Source: Dechloromonas denitrificans | GTDB lineage: Bacteria; Pseudomonadota; Gammaproteobacteria; Burkholderiales; Rhodocyclaceae | NCBI RefSeq assembly: GCF_001551835.1 | Contig: NZ_LODL01000007.1 | Coordinates: forward strand, 1-64,000 | Length of the DNA stretch: 64,000 nucleotides | Direction of reading: 5' to 3' | Shown: piece by piece, positions 63,868 through 64,000 of the stretch | How positions within the stretch are numbered: the first letter of the stretch is position 1 | Layout: every line of letters begins with the position of its first letter | Notes under the pieces: generated by a model | Told to the model about the DNA's origin: nothing | Database searches by the model: none | What the model saw: only the letters and a program-made list of their open reading frames with translations | Program-made: the position numbers and the translations under genes

Positions 63868-64000
63868 ATGGGCTTGACTGCTGAACTTCTGACAGGAATT
63901 CAGGAAATCGACGAACAGCACGAAACCCTGTTCGAGATCCTCGACAAGCTTCAGGGCGTCGTCAAAGGGGGCGACAACTGGTCCGTCGTCTACTTTGCAC
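63868..64000 (+). CDS. Bacteriohemerythrin, cut by window end
   Basis: The visible 44 codons read MGLTAELLTGIQEIDEQHETL and onward, containing the hemerythrin signature IxxIDxQHxxLF with the first iron-ligand histidine. The rest lies beyond the window. Likely an O2-binding or O2-sensing protein, useful in a microaerobic diazotroph. It stands 77 bases after the preceding gene. Confidence 0.8.
   Translation, partial: MGLTAELLTGIQEIDEQHETLFEILDKLQGVVKGGDNWSVVYFA

Overview
The window looks like a chromosomal segment of a GC-rich, nitrogen-fixing betaproteobacterium, most likely order Rhodocyclales (Dechloromonas/Azonexus-like). That assignment rests on gene content and family resemblance (FeSI-type ferredoxin, NifZ, NifF, CowN, ModEABCD, lexA-imuAB-dnaE2, Tex, FliW, two GGDEF proteins); no database search was possible. 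It opens on the last bases of a 5S rRNA and its terminator, so the segment lies just downstream of an rRNA operon.

1-13 kb: housekeeping and SOS genes. These are fabI, ETF-quinone oxidoreductase, a hotdog thioesterase, dgt, and a damage-inducible mutagenesis cassette lexA-imuA-imuB-dnaE2 behind a textbook LexA box. A MITE-like hairpin element touches the dnaE2 stop codon. A prfC-moaE pair follows. 13-17 kb: a less GC-rich lipoprotein gene framed by a 16-bp direct repeat, a DUF2189 membrane protein and a 7TMR-DISM diguanylate cyclase. 17-24 kb: a seven-gene minus-strand heavy-metal efflux operon (CzcI-like, TolC-type, small membrane protein, adaptor, RND pump, two small metal-linked periplasmic proteins).

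24-34 kb: ihfB, then a tightly coupled J-domain operon with three proteins I cannot assign, a SYLF-domain protein, and a CooA-like regulator followed by cowN (CO protection of nitrogenase). A mutarotase, DUF3301 protein, rlmJ and a second GGDEF protein come next. 34-42 kb: MazG-like protein, dicarboxylate symporter, an orphan three-gene phage-derived set (small unknown protein, GH19 lysozyme, gp19 tail-tube protein), gamma-carbonic anhydrase, fliW, tex and a class D beta-lactamase with foreign-looking composition.

42-57 kb: a ferric-reductase-like flavoprotein, an ArsC-like protein, an Hsp33 lacking two zinc cysteines, a histidine kinase and an esterase. Then comes a sigma54/NifA-type promoter driving FeSI ferredoxin-nifZ-nifF-unknown, and the molybdenum locus: a Mop di-domain protein divergent from modE-modA-orf-modD-nifX-like-modB-modC, with two ModE-type operators between them. 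Nitrogenase electron donors, cofactor handling, Mo uptake and CO protection therefore all sit in one window, although nifHDK is not here. 57-64 kb: two MarR regulators, an OmpA lipoprotein, and a five-gene coupled operon (CPA2 antiporter, class I glutamine amidotransferase, second CPA2 antiporter, YbdK-type glutamate-cysteine ligase, catalytically degenerate beta-lactamase-fold protein), then the start of a bacteriohemerythrin.

The best candidates for undescribed biology are the antiporter/GCS2 operon, the CooA-like/CowN pair with an altered heme-ligand position, the orphan tail-tube/lysozyme operon, the J-domain operon, and a strongly over-represented 11-mer (CTGCGGTCGAC) scattered through the window.
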